From Tannerellaceae bacterium (lineage in GTDB: Bacteria > Bacteroidota > Bacteroidia > Bacteroidales > Tannerellaceae), in NCBI GenBank assembly GCA_031273385.1, contig JAISRY010000200.1, positions 1 through 8,314 of the forward strand: a stretch of DNA of 8,314 nucleotides. Reading direction: 5' to 3'. The notes under the pieces are model-generated. The model made no database searches. It was not told the DNA's origin and saw only the letters and a program-made list of their open reading frames with translations. Below are positions 1 through 7,121 of the stretch, in pieces (the first letter of the stretch is position 1; each line of letters begins with the position of its first letter). The position numbers were made by a program, and so were the translations under genes.

Positions 1-207
1 ACGCTTCGTTATGAACGGGAGGTAGACAATGAATATGATCTATTCGCGGTAAAAACACTGTTCAATCAAGAAGTTATAGGATATATCAAACGTGGACACA
101 ATGAGGTCTTTAAAGATGATATTGATCATAAGATAAAGATTGAGGTAAAAGAGATTAGAAATACGGCTGAGGATAAACAGTTATTTGTCAGGGTCTATTT
201 GATTTAA
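1..207 (+). CDS. HIRAN-domain protein, C-terminal fragment
   Basis: An open frame runs from the first base of the window and ends in TAA at 205-207, leaving 68 residues; the start lies outside. The visible part fits a HIRAN domain: an acidic N-E-Y-D-L-F-A-V stretch, a short linker, then V-I-G-Y-I-K-R-G-H-N. This resembles the family pattern of an N-x-Y-D-x-x-A-V strand followed by I-G-Y-I-P and a conserved Asn. HIRAN domains bind DNA, notably 3' single-stranded ends in eukaryotic HLTF, and in bacteria occur alone or fused to nucleases or helicases. Whether other domains lie upstream cannot be seen. The segment is about 34% GC by hand count, much lower than the genes that follow. It ends 9 bp before the peptidase start, but the base composition break argues against a long-standing operon. 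The family call is moderately secure; function is not inferred. Confidence 0.65.
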   Translation, partial: TLRYEREVDNEYDLFAVKTLFNQEVIGYIKRGHNEVFKDDIDHKIKIEVKEIRNTAEDKQLFVRVYLI

Positions 208-216
208 CACAACAAC

Positions 217-1506
217 ATGGTCAGGCGTACACTTCATCTTATTTTGTTTTTGTTTCTCTTTGTTTTTGCGGCTTTTGCTGGCTCCGGCGAACTGAAAGAG
301 AAACTGGCAGGGCTGCACGGCATCACATATATCGAACTTCTTGAGTCGGAACATTATGCGGAGAAATACCTGGTGCGTATCATACAACCGGTCGATCATC
401 GACAGCCTGAGGGCGGCACGTTTATGCAGCGGGTCGTCGTTTGTCATGCCGGGTTTGATCGTCCTACGGTCGTCGTGACCGAGGGGTATGGCGGGGCTTA
501 TGCGCTGAATCCACATTATGCGGAGGAGCTTTCCCAGTTGTTGGACGCCAACCTCGTTTTCGTCGAGCACCGTTATTTTCTGGAGTCAACGCCCGAGCCG
601 TTGGACTGGAGCTATCTGACGGCGGAGAACGCCGCCTGCGACCTCCATCATATCACCACGACGCTTAAGCGGCTCTATCCCGGGAAATGGATCAGTACGG
701 GGATCAGTAAAGGGGAGCAGGCGACGATGATCTATTGCGCCTATTTTCCCGAAGACGTCGACTTTGCCGTCCCCTACGTCGCCCCCCTGAACCGCGCCGT
801 AGAAGACGGCCGGCAGGAGGCTTTTCTTCGTAAAGTAGGCAGCAGGGCGGAGAGGAAAAAGGTACGGGATTTTCAGACGGAGATACTGAAACGCAAAGAG
901 GCTATGCTGCCTTTATTGGCGGATTTCTGTCGTGAGAAGAGGCTGACGTTCCGGATTCCGCCGGAAGAGGTGTTGGATTATTGTGTGTTGGAATATGCTT
1001 TCGCGTTTTGGCAATGGGGGACGCCTGTCGGTGCGATTCCCCCCTTGACGTCAGCCGACGGGGTTTTGTTTTATCACCTGGTTCATGTCAGTAATCCCGA
1101 TTATTTTGCGGAAGGGCAGCCGAACGGGTCATTCTTCGTACAGGCCGCCCGCGAACTGGGGTATTACGGTTATGACTGCAAGCCCTTTGAGAAATACCTG
1201 ACCATCAAAAGCAGTAAAGGGTACCTCGAAAAGATCATGCTGCCGGAAACGGCCGGAAGCGTCGGGTTCGATCCGGCGTTATACCACAAGGTGTATGACT
1301 TCCTGAAAGAGAACGATCCGAAGATACTCTGGATTTACGGGGAGACGGATCCCTGGAGCGCGACGCGTGTGCCCCGTTTTAAGGGGAAAAGGAACGGGCA
1401 TATCTATATTCAGCCCCGCGGCAGCCACCGGACGCGCATCCATACGATGCCGCAGGGGATGAGAGAAGAGATCGTCGACCGGCTTCAGGCCTGGCTGGCG
1501 GAGTAG
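217..1506 (+). CDS. Secreted S37-family serine peptidase (PS-10 / tripeptidyl aminopeptidase type)
   Basis: A 429-residue protein with a signal peptide: basic residues 3-4, a hydrophobic core of Leu/Phe at about 6-19, and a small-residue A-x-A-like cleavage zone near 18-24. No lipobox Cys is present, so it is probably released to the periplasm or beyond. The mature part is an alpha/beta-hydrolase. The segment V-T-E-G-Y-G-G (87-93) would form the oxyanion region. G-I-S-K-G (162-166) holds the probable nucleophile Ser164, followed by P-Y-V-A-P-L-N typical of family S37. G-E-T-D-P-W supplies Asp378 and G-S-H-R supplies His404 as the rest of the triad. Known relatives remove tripeptides from protein N-termini; the substrate here is inferred only. 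Family S28 is the close alternative, and automatic annotation often uses that name for Bacteroidales homologues. The ATG at 217 is preferred because it begins the signal peptide. The gene converges on rnr with 4 bp between stops. Confidence 0.82.
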   Translation: MVRRTLHLILFLFLFVFAAFAGSGELKEKLAGLHGITYIELLESEHYAEKYLVRIIQPVDHRQPEGGTFMQRVVVCHAGFDRPTVVVTEGYGGAYALNPHYAEELSQLLDANLVFVEHRYFLESTPEPLDWSYLTAENAACDLHHITTTLKRLYPGKWISTGISKGEQATMIYCAYFPEDVDFAVPYVAPLNRAVEDGRQEAFLRKVGSRAERKKVRDFQTEILKRKEAMLPLLADFCREKRLTFRIPPEEVLDYCVLEYAFAFWQWGTPVGAIPPLTSADGVLFYHLVHVSNPDYFAEGQPNGSFFVQAARELGYYGYDCKPFEKYLTIKSSKGYLEKIMLPETAGSVGFDPALYHKVYDFLKENDPKILWIYGETDPWSATRVPRFKGKRNGHIYIQPRGSHRTRIHTMPQGMREEIVDRLQAWLAE

Positions 1507-1510
1507 GGGG

Positions 1511-3697
1511 TCAGTCGACCGGCATAAAGTCCAACTGCTTCCGTTCCAGGTTGGCGTTCGCCACCTTTACCGTAATCGAATCGCCCAGGCGGAACTGATA
1601 CTTCCTGCGGCGGCCTATCAGCCGGTAGTTCTTTTCGTCGAACTCGTAATAATCGTTCTGCAAATCGCGGATAGGGATTAAGCCCTCGCACTTGTTTTCG
1701 TTTAGTTCGACATACAATCCCCATTCGGTGACGCCCGATATGACGCCGTCGAAGACCATCCCCAGTTTGTCGCTCATATACTCGACCTGTTTGTATTTGA
1801 TCGACGCACGTTCGGCGTTGGCCGCCACCTGTTCCATGTGGGAGCTGTGGTCGCACATCTCTTCGTACTTGACTTTCGGGACGCTTCGCCCGTCGGCCAT
1901 ATAGCGTTCCAGCAGGCGGTGAACCATCATATCGGGGTAGCGGCGGATGGGCGACGTGAAGTGGGTGTAGTAGTCGAAGGCCAGGCCATAGTGGCCGGTA
2001 TTATCCGTCGAGTACTTGGCTTTCTGCATGGCGCGGATGGCCAGCGTTTCGATCAGGTTTTCCTCCGGTTTACCCTGTACGGCGTCCAGCAGGTAGTTGA
2101 TTCCTTTCGAGACGTCGCTCTTCTTCCCGTCCGTCTTCATCTTATAGCCGAAGCGGCGGACAAAGGTGGCGAAGTTCTCCATCTTTTCGGGGTCCGGCAA
2201 ATCGTGGATACGGTAGACGAACGTCTTCTTTGCCTTTTCGCGGGTGGCTTTACCGACAAATTCGGCCACCGTCTTATTGGCCAGCAGCATAAACTCTTCG
2301 ATCAAACGGTTGGCATCCTGCGCTACCTTGAAATGGACGTTCAGGGGTTTCCCTTTCTCGTCGATTTCGAACTTGACCTCATAGCGGTCGAAATTGATGG
2401 CGCCATTCCTGAACCGCTGGGCGCGGATCTTTTTGGCCATGGCGTTTAAGGCCAGCAGCTCTATCTTGCAGTCGCCCTTGCCTGTTTCGAGTACTTGCTG
2501 CGCCTCTTCGTAGGTGAAGCGGCGGTCGCTCCTGATCGTCGTGCGGCAGATACGGCTATGCTTGACGTCGGCATTCTCGTTCAGTTCAAAGATAACGGAG
2601 AAGCAGAGCTTCTCTTCACCCGGGCGGAGCGAACAGATCAGGTTGCTCAGCCGTTCGGGGAGCATCGGGATGGTACGGTCGACCAGGTAGACGGATGTCG
2701 CGCGGTTATAGGCCTCCTTGTCGATGATACCGTCCGGCTTGACATAGTGGGTGACGTCGGCGATATGGACGCCTACTTCCCAGTTGCCGTTCCTCAGCCG
2801 GCGTACGGAAAGGGCGTCGTCGAAGTCTTTCGCGTCTTTCGGGTCGATCGTAAAGGTCAGGACGTTGCGGAAATCCTCCCGTTTACCCGCCTCCTCTTCC
2901 GATACCCGTTCCGGGATCTTCTCCGCCGCCTTTTCTACCGCCGCAGGGTATTTATAGGGCAGGCCGAATTCGGCTAAGATCGCGTGCATCTCTGCACCGT
3001 TCTCTCCGGCGGTACCCAGGATGTCGACCACTTCGCCCAACGGATTCTTTGCGCTTTCCGGCCACTCGACGATACGTACGACCGCCTTATCGCCGTTCTT
3101 CCCGCCTTTCAGCTTATCCCGCGAGATAAAGATATCGTTGGCCAGCGTCTTGTCTTCCGTCACCAGGAAAGCGAAGCCTTTCGTTACCTGAAGCTTACCG
3201 ACATACATACGCTCGGTGCGTTCCAGGATTTCCACCACTTCGGCTTCCGGTTCGGCGCCCCGCCGTTTGGCGAAGAGCTGTACCTTGACCTTATCGCCCT
3301 GCATCGCACGACCGGAGTTGCGTTCGGCCACAAATACCGGCGAACCGCCGCCCTCGGGGATAAACGAGTTCTTCCCGTTGCTCCGGCGGTTGAATATCCC
3401 TACGGCCACCGTTCCCAGGTCGTTCAGCCTGTAACGCCCGCGGTCTATTTCGGTAATGAAATCGTCGGCGGACAAATCATAGAGGATATCCACCACCTGC
3501 AATTTCTGCACCTGGCTTTCCGCGCCGATGAGTTTACTGATCTGTTTGTAGTTGAACGCCTCTTTCGGGGAGGACTGGAAAGCGGAGATGACGGCATGCG
3601 CCAGGGCGCCTTTCTTCATCCGTTTGCCGCCTTTCTTCTTTTCTTTGGGCTCTTTGACCTCTTTGTTCTCTTTTCTTTTTGTTCTATTTCTTGTCAT
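1511..3697 (-). CDS. rnr: Ribonuclease R (RNB-family 3'-5' exoribonuclease)
   Basis: A 728-residue cytoplasmic 3'-5' exoribonuclease that degrades structured RNA and helps in mRNA decay and RNA quality control. Domains in order: a Lys-rich N-terminal tail (1-30), a winged-helix region (about 30-92), two cold-shock-like OB domains (about 95-140 and 163-225), the RNB catalytic domain (about 275-600), and a C-terminal S1 domain (about 645-725). The catalytic metal cluster is visible as T-I-D-P-K-D-A-K-D-F-D-D, giving Asp285, Asp291, Asp293 and Asp294. The late RNB signature T-S-P-I-R-R-Y-P-D is at 581-589. Length is normal for RNase R, and the helix-turn-helix region favours RNase R over RNase II. 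The ATG at 3697 follows the upstream gene's stop by 12 bp with an A/G-rich AAAAGAAGAA leader; an internal Met27 (M-K-K-G) is a possible alternative start. In E. coli the basic tail is C-terminal, so the basic N-terminus here is a lineage trait. Confidence 0.95.
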   Translation of the reverse strand: MTRNRTKRKENKEVKEPKEKKKGGKRMKKGALAHAVISAFQSSPKEAFNYKQISKLIGAESQVQKLQVVDILYDLSADDFITEIDRGRYRLNDLGTVAVGIFNRRSNGKNSFIPEGGGSPVFVAERNSGRAMQGDKVKVQLFAKRRGAEPEAEVVEILERTERMYVGKLQVTKGFAFLVTEDKTLANDIFISRDKLKGGKNGDKAVVRIVEWPESAKNPLGEVVDILGTAGENGAEMHAILAEFGLPYKYPAAVEKAAEKIPERVSEEEAGKREDFRNVLTFTIDPKDAKDFDDALSVRRLRNGNWEVGVHIADVTHYVKPDGIIDKEAYNRATSVYLVDRTIPMLPERLSNLICSLRPGEEKLCFSVIFELNENADVKHSRICRTTIRSDRRFTYEEAQQVLETGKGDCKIELLALNAMAKKIRAQRFRNGAINFDRYEVKFEIDEKGKPLNVHFKVAQDANRLIEEFMLLANKTVAEFVGKATREKAKKTFVYRIHDLPDPEKMENFATFVRRFGYKMKTDGKKSDVSKGINYLLDAVQGKPEENLIETLAIRAMQKAKYSTDNTGHYGLAFDYYTHFTSPIRRYPDMMVHRLLERYMADGRSVPKVKYEEMCDHSSHMEQVAANAERASIKYKQVEYMSDKLGMVFDGVISGVTEWGLYVELNENKCEGLIPIRDLQNDYYEFDEKNYRLIGRRRKYQFRLGDSITVKVANANLERKQLDFMPVD

Positions 3698-3709
3698 TTT
3701 CTTCTTTTA

Positions 3710-4660
3710 TTATTTTTTAAAATAGTCCGCCTTTACGCCGCTGACGCCGGGACGACATCGAAAGAGGCTTCCGCTCAACGGATACGCTTTCAGTTTGTCT
3801 TCCGGCAGGCCGGCGCGGGCGGTCGTGATATATAATATGTCCAGGTTCTCGCCTCCAAAGGCGCAGGAAGCGACATTGGGAGCGGGAACGTCAATCTTTG
3901 TCAGCAGCTTTCCGGTTCGCGGGTCGTAATGATAGACGCCGTAACCGCCCCACTGTGCGACCCAGAGGTTCCCCTCTTTATCGATCGTCATCCCGTCCGC
4001 TCCACCGGTACCTTTCTCCAGCGTCACCGCCACGCCGTCGTAGCGGATATCCCCCGTCGCCGCATCATACGCATAGCGCACGATTTGGCCTGTCGCCGTA
4101 TCGTTGTAGTACATGTATCTTTTGTCCGCCGTCCATACGATTCCGTTGGAAACGGTGATGCCATCCAGTCGTTTGGCCACCTTTCCGTCGCTTTCCACCG
4201 TATAGAGCGCCGCCGAACCTCTTGGCGCTTGAAGCGTCATCGTCCCGATCCATAGCCGCCCCTCGGGATCGCATTTCCCATCGTTACAGCGCAACGTCCC
4301 TCCGCCGTCGTCTATCATGGCGACGGAAGAGCGCTTCCCGTCCCTCAGGTCTAAGCGGACGATCTCGTCCTGAAGGGCGACGATGACCGTATGTTCCGTT
4401 TCGGGAACGACCGTCGATACCATCCTGTCGAACGTCCACGTCCGGCAATCCCCCTTTTCCGGTATAAACTCATAGAGCGTCTTCCCCTCTATATCGACCC
4501 AAAAGAGCGTCTTCCTCTCCGGATGCCAGATGGCGCCCTCGCCGGTCGTCGCCCCGGCCTTAAATGCAAGCTCAGGCGTAACCGCCTGCAAACCGCACGC
4601 GCAAAAGAGCCCTGTCACTGCGACAAGCATGATGATAATATGGTGGGAAATCTTATTCAT
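3710..4660 (-). CDS. Exported SMP-30/gluconolactonase (LRE)-family protein
   Basis: A 316-residue six-bladed beta-propeller protein of the SMP-30/regucalcin/gluconolactonase family, whose members hydrolyse sugar lactones using one divalent metal. Family landmarks are present: T-G-E-G-A-I-W with metal ligand Glu41, R-C-N-D-G-K-C-D-P-E-G-R-L-W with Arg124 and Asn126 matching the substrate-contacting pair of human SMP-30, S-N-G with ligand Asn172, and A-D-G-M with ligand Asp222. All expected metal ligands are therefore intact and activity is plausible; the substrate is unknown. An N-terminal signal (hydrophobic about 8-20) predicts export. Cys20 and Cys22 lie at its end, but the F-C-A-C context is a poor lipobox, so lipoprotein status is uncertain. 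The gene precedes rnr by 12 bp on the same strand and likely shares its transcript. No clear TAnnTTTG box is visible in the short space upstream of its ATG. Confidence 0.87.
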   Translation of the reverse strand: MNKISHHIIIMLVAVTGLFCACGLQAVTPELAFKAGATTGEGAIWHPERKTLFWVDIEGKTLYEFIPEKGDCRTWTFDRMVSTVVPETEHTVIVALQDEIVRLDLRDGKRSSVAMIDDGGGTLRCNDGKCDPEGRLWIGTMTLQAPRGSAALYTVESDGKVAKRLDGITVSNGIVWTADKRYMYYNDTATGQIVRYAYDAATGDIRYDGVAVTLEKGTGGADGMTIDKEGNLWVAQWGGYGVYHYDPRTGKLLTKIDVPAPNVASCAFGGENLDILYITTARAGLPEDKLKAYPLSGSLFRCRPGVSGVKADYFKK

Positions 4661-4727
4661 GGCGGATCTATTTTATGGATTTACTGATTCGGACAACTAC
4701 CGGAGGGGGACAGATGGGGAAAAACAG

Positions 4728-4762
4728 AAAAAGAGGCGGCCCCCAAGCGGACGGCCTCTTTT
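4728..4762 (-). terminator. Rho-independent terminator after the serine palmitoyltransferase gene
   Basis: A perfect 9-bp stem AAAAGAGGC/GCCTCTTTT (arms 4729-4737 and 4754-4762) encloses a 16-nt GC-rich loop. On the minus strand the stem begins 7 bp after the stop codon at 4770 and is followed by TTTTT, CTG and another T run. On the plus strand the right arm also ends in four Ts, but no plus-strand gene reads into it. It isolates the downstream SMP-30/rnr pair from this transcript. Confidence 0.85.
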
Positions 4763-4769
4763 CCGGAAC

Positions 4770-5957
4770 TTATGCAATCAACTGATGTTTTTTAAATACT
4801 TTACGGATCGCCTCCAGGGCGAAATCCAACTGCTCTATCGTATGGGTAGCCATCAGTGAGAAACGGATCAGCGTATCCTGCGGAAGAACGGCAGGAGAAA
4901 CCACCGGATTGACAAAGACACCTTCGTCAAACAACTCGCGGACAATCAGGAACGTCAAATCGTTATCGCGGATAAAGAGCGGGATAATCGGCGTAGAGGT
5001 ATGCCCTATCTCGCATCCCATATCGCGAAAACCGGCCAACGCATAATTGGTCAGCTTCCACAGGTGATCCATCCGCTCCGGCTCGCTCATCATAATGTCG
5101 AGCGCCGCCGCCGCAGCAGCCGTCGCCGCTGGCGTACTGCTGGCGCTGAAGATATAGGAACGGGAATGGTGGCGGAGGTAGTTGAGCGTATCCTTATCCG
5201 AAGCGATAAACCCTCCGATAGAGGCAAACGACTTACTGAACGTCCCCATGATCAGGTCGACGTCGTCCGTCACCCCGAAATGGCTGCACGTCCCGCGCCC
5301 CTGCTTCCCTAAAACGCCGATGCCGTGCGCCTCATCGACCATCACGCTGGCGTTGTATTTCTTACTTAACGCGACGATTTCAGGCAGGTTGGCCACGTCG
5401 CCCTCCATACTGAAAACGCCGTCGGTCACGATCAGCTTGATCTTATCCGGTTCGCATTTCTGGAGCTGCTTCTCCAGCGACTCCATATCATTGTGCTTGT
5501 ATTTCAGCTTGGTGGAAAAGGAGAGGCGGTGCCCCTCGATGATCGAAGCGTGATCCAGCTCGTCCCACAGGATATAATCTTCCCGCCCGGTGAGGCAGGA
5601 GACGACGCCCAGGTTGACCTGGAAGCCGGTAGAATAGATGGCGGCATCCTCTTTCCCTACAAACTCGGCCAGCCGCCGTTCAAGCTCTACGTGTATATCC
5701 AGCGTCCCGTTCAGGTGACGCGACCCCGCGCAGCCCGTCCCGTATTTGCGGGTGGCTTCGATGGCGGCCTCTTTCACTTTCGGATGGTTGAGCAGCCCCA
5801 GATAGGCGTTCGACCCGAACATCAAGACCTTCTTTCCATTGATTTGTACTTGCGTATCCTGGTCGCTTTCTATCATCCGCCCGTAAGGATATATCCCTGC
5901 GGCCATCGCTTTCTGCGGAGCGTCGTACTTCGCTAATTTCTCTTGTAAAAGTTTCAT
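4770..5957 (-). CDS. spt: Serine palmitoyltransferase (alpha-oxoamine synthase, PLP-dependent)
   Basis: A 395-residue class-II PLP aminotransferase-fold enzyme. The predicted reaction is L-serine + palmitoyl-CoA (or a similar acyl donor) to 3-ketosphinganine, CO2 and CoA, the committed step of bacterial sphingolipid synthesis, in the cytoplasm. Visible landmarks: F-G-S-N-A-Y-L-G-L (47-55), T-G-C-A-G-S-R-H-L-N-G-T (74-85), D-H-A-S (His136 stacking on PLP), V-D-E-A-H-G (Asp208 and His211), G-T-F-S-K-S with PLP lysine Lys242, and late Arg365. The N-terminus L-L-Q-E-K-L-A-K-Y-D-x-P-Q-K resembles, from memory, Bacteroides and Prevotella serine palmitoyltransferases. The relatives 2-amino-3-ketobutyrate CoA ligase (Kbl) and BioF share the fold; the Kbl N-terminus and its SVRFICGT-like motif are not seen here, which disfavours Kbl. 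The gene is monocistronic between its own promoter-like box and terminator, with a leader of about 90 nt. Confidence 0.83.
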   Translation of the reverse strand: MKLLQEKLAKYDAPQKAMAAGIYPYGRMIESDQDTQVQINGKKVLMFGSNAYLGLLNHPKVKEAAIEATRKYGTGCAGSRHLNGTLDIHVELERRLAEFVGKEDAAIYSTGFQVNLGVVSCLTGREDYILWDELDHASIIEGHRLSFSTKLKYKHNDMESLEKQLQKCEPDKIKLIVTDGVFSMEGDVANLPEIVALSKKYNASVMVDEAHGIGVLGKQGRGTCSHFGVTDDVDLIMGTFSKSFASIGGFIASDKDTLNYLRHHSRSYIFSASSTPAATAAAAAALDIMMSEPERMDHLWKLTNYALAGFRDMGCEIGHTSTPIIPLFIRDNDLTFLIVRELFDEGVFVNPVVSPAVLPQDTLIRFSLMATHTIEQLDFALEAIRKVFKKHQLIA

Positions 5958-6054
5958 ATTGCCTGAAGAGAATAATTTTTTGCTTTTATAATTTTTATCA
6001 GATAGTCCGTTCTTTGTGACCCCTCTTACTCTTTTGACAGGATCAATTCAGCGG

Positions 6055-6062
6055 CAAAAGTA
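6055..6062 (-). promoter_or_regulatory. Bacteroidetes-type -7 box for the serine palmitoyltransferase gene
   Basis: On the minus strand the bases read TACTTTTG, an exact match to the TAnnTTTG -7 consensus, followed by CCGC. Transcription would begin near 6048, giving a 5' leader of about 90 nt before the ATG at 5957. No clear TTTG -33 element is seen at the usual distance, which is common in this phylum. The assignment rests on motif and position only. Confidence 0.6.
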
Positions 6063-6115
6063 ATAAAAAAATCACTTATCATGCGCCGTATGCCTCAAAA
6101 GTTTCATAAAAGCGC

Positions 6116-6123
6116 TATTTTTG
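6116..6123 (+). promoter_or_regulatory. Bacteroidetes-type -7 box for the lipid kinase gene
   Basis: The plus strand reads TATTTTTG, matching TAnnTTTG. Transcription would start near 6129, about 21 nt before the ATG at 6150. If real, this places the upstream in-frame ATG at 6081 outside the transcript, which decides between the two starts. No good -33 TTTG is visible. T-rich sequence makes chance matches more likely here than at the other boxes. Confidence 0.42.
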
Positions 6124-6149
6124 TTGCTTCAGTAAGACGGATAAAGAGA

Positions 6150-7121
6150 ATGAATAAACAGTATTTTTACGTCCATGCCATTATAAACCCGATATCGGGA
6201 GTGGGGTCTAAACGAAAGATTCCAAAGATGATAGAGGATATCTGCCGGATAAAGGAGCGCCCCTTGAAAATCTCTTTTACCGAGTATGCCGGACATGCCA
6301 GCGAATTGACGCAAAAAGCCCTTGACGAGGGGGCGACGCATATCCTCGCTGTCGGAGGGGACGGGACGGTGAACGAAGTCGCCCGCGCCATGATCCATTC
6401 CGACGCCATCCTGGGCATCATCCCCAAAGGATCGGGCAACGGCCTGGCCAGGGAGCTGCATATCCCAATGGACGCGAAGCGGGCGATCGACATGATCTTC
6501 AGCGACCACGTCATCGCCATCGACTGCTGCCAGGCGAACGGGCGCACCTTTTTCACCACCTGCGGGGTAGGCTTCGACGCCGCCGTCAGCCATAAATTCG
6601 CCGGGGAAAAACGCCGGGGCTCGCTTACCTATATAAAGAATACCATCGAAGAGTACCTCAGCTACAAACCGGAAATATACGAACTGCTGATCGACAACCA
6701 GACCATAAAGGAAAAGGCCTTTCTGGTCGCCTGCGCCAACGCCTCGCAATACGGCAACAACGCCTACATCGCCCCGCACGCCAATATCCAGGACGGGAAA
6801 ATGGACGTCACCATCCTCTCCCCCTTTACGCCGCTGGACATCGCCCCCCTTGCGATCCAACTCTTCACCCGCCAGATCGGACGCAACAGCAAGATCAAAA
6901 CGATCAAGGCCAGCCAGGTCACGATCATACGCCAAAAGCCGGGAATGATGCACCTCGACGGCGAACCTGTCATGGACGACAGCCGGATAGAGATCGCCAT
7001 CCTCCCCAAAGCCTTAAACGTCCTAACGCCCGAAACCACCTCCTTCTCCCAGGAAGTCCGCTCCTTCTTCGACCAGATCACCCGCTACTTAGACAAGAAA
7101 CGCCCCTACATATTCAGGTAA
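6150..7121 (+). CDS. Lipid kinase of the diacylglycerol/sphingosine kinase (DAGK catalytic) family
   Basis: A 323-residue soluble or membrane-associated lipid kinase of the DAGK catalytic family (YegS/DgkB/sphingosine kinase fold). Motifs from the chosen start: N-P-I-S-G (13-17) in the first strand, G-G-D-G-T-V-N-E-V (69-77) for nucleotide phosphate and metal binding, P-K-G-S-G-N-G-L-A-R (92-101), G-V-G-F-D-A (139-144), D-G-K-M-D-V (215-220) and L-D-G-E-P (269-273). These are all diagnostic and intact. The substrate is not readable from sequence: diacylglycerol, another lipid alcohol or a sphingoid base are all possible, and the divergent serine palmitoyltransferase gene makes the last worth considering. 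An in-frame ATG at 6081 would add 23 residues outside the family's usual start; the ATG at 6150 puts the first beta strand immediately at the N-terminus and follows A/G-rich AAAGAGA. The 3' end overlaps trmN6 by 16 bp tail to tail. Confidence 0.9.
   Translation: MNKQYFYVHAIINPISGVGSKRKIPKMIEDICRIKERPLKISFTEYAGHASELTQKALDEGATHILAVGGDGTVNEVARAMIHSDAILGIIPKGSGNGLARELHIPMDAKRAIDMIFSDHVIAIDCCQANGRTFFTTCGVGFDAAVSHKFAGEKRRGSLTYIKNTIEEYLSYKPEIYELLIDNQTIKEKAFLVACANASQYGNNAYIAPHANIQDGKMDVTILSPFTPLDIAPLAIQLFTRQIGRNSKIKTIKASQVTIIRQKPGMMHLDGEPVMDDSRIEIAILPKALNVLTPETTSFSQEVRSFFDQITRYLDKKRPYIFR

Noticed and set aside
1838..3835. Long plus-strand open frames opposite rnr (for example 1838-2449 and 2984-3835)
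   Set aside because: They are antisense to a complete RNase R with all domains in order and show no recognisable family of their own; GC-rich codon use opens such frames.
4592..4601. A lipoprotein cleavage site in the SMP-30-like protein
   Set aside because: Cys20 and Cys22 are at the right depth, but the preceding residues (L-F-C and F-C-A) do not make a normal lipobox, so lipidation is left open.
4770..5957. 2-amino-3-ketobutyrate CoA ligase (kbl) or bioF as the identity of the alpha-oxoamine synthase
   Set aside because: The fold and PLP residues are shared, but the N-terminus and the G-S-R-H-L-N-G-T motif fit Bacteroidetes serine palmitoyltransferase better, and no threonine-catabolism or biotin genes are nearby. 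Some uncertainty remains.
6129..6953. A 274-residue minus-strand open frame opposite the lipid kinase
   Set aside because: The plus strand carries every DAGK-family motif, and the antisense protein has no recognisable domain.
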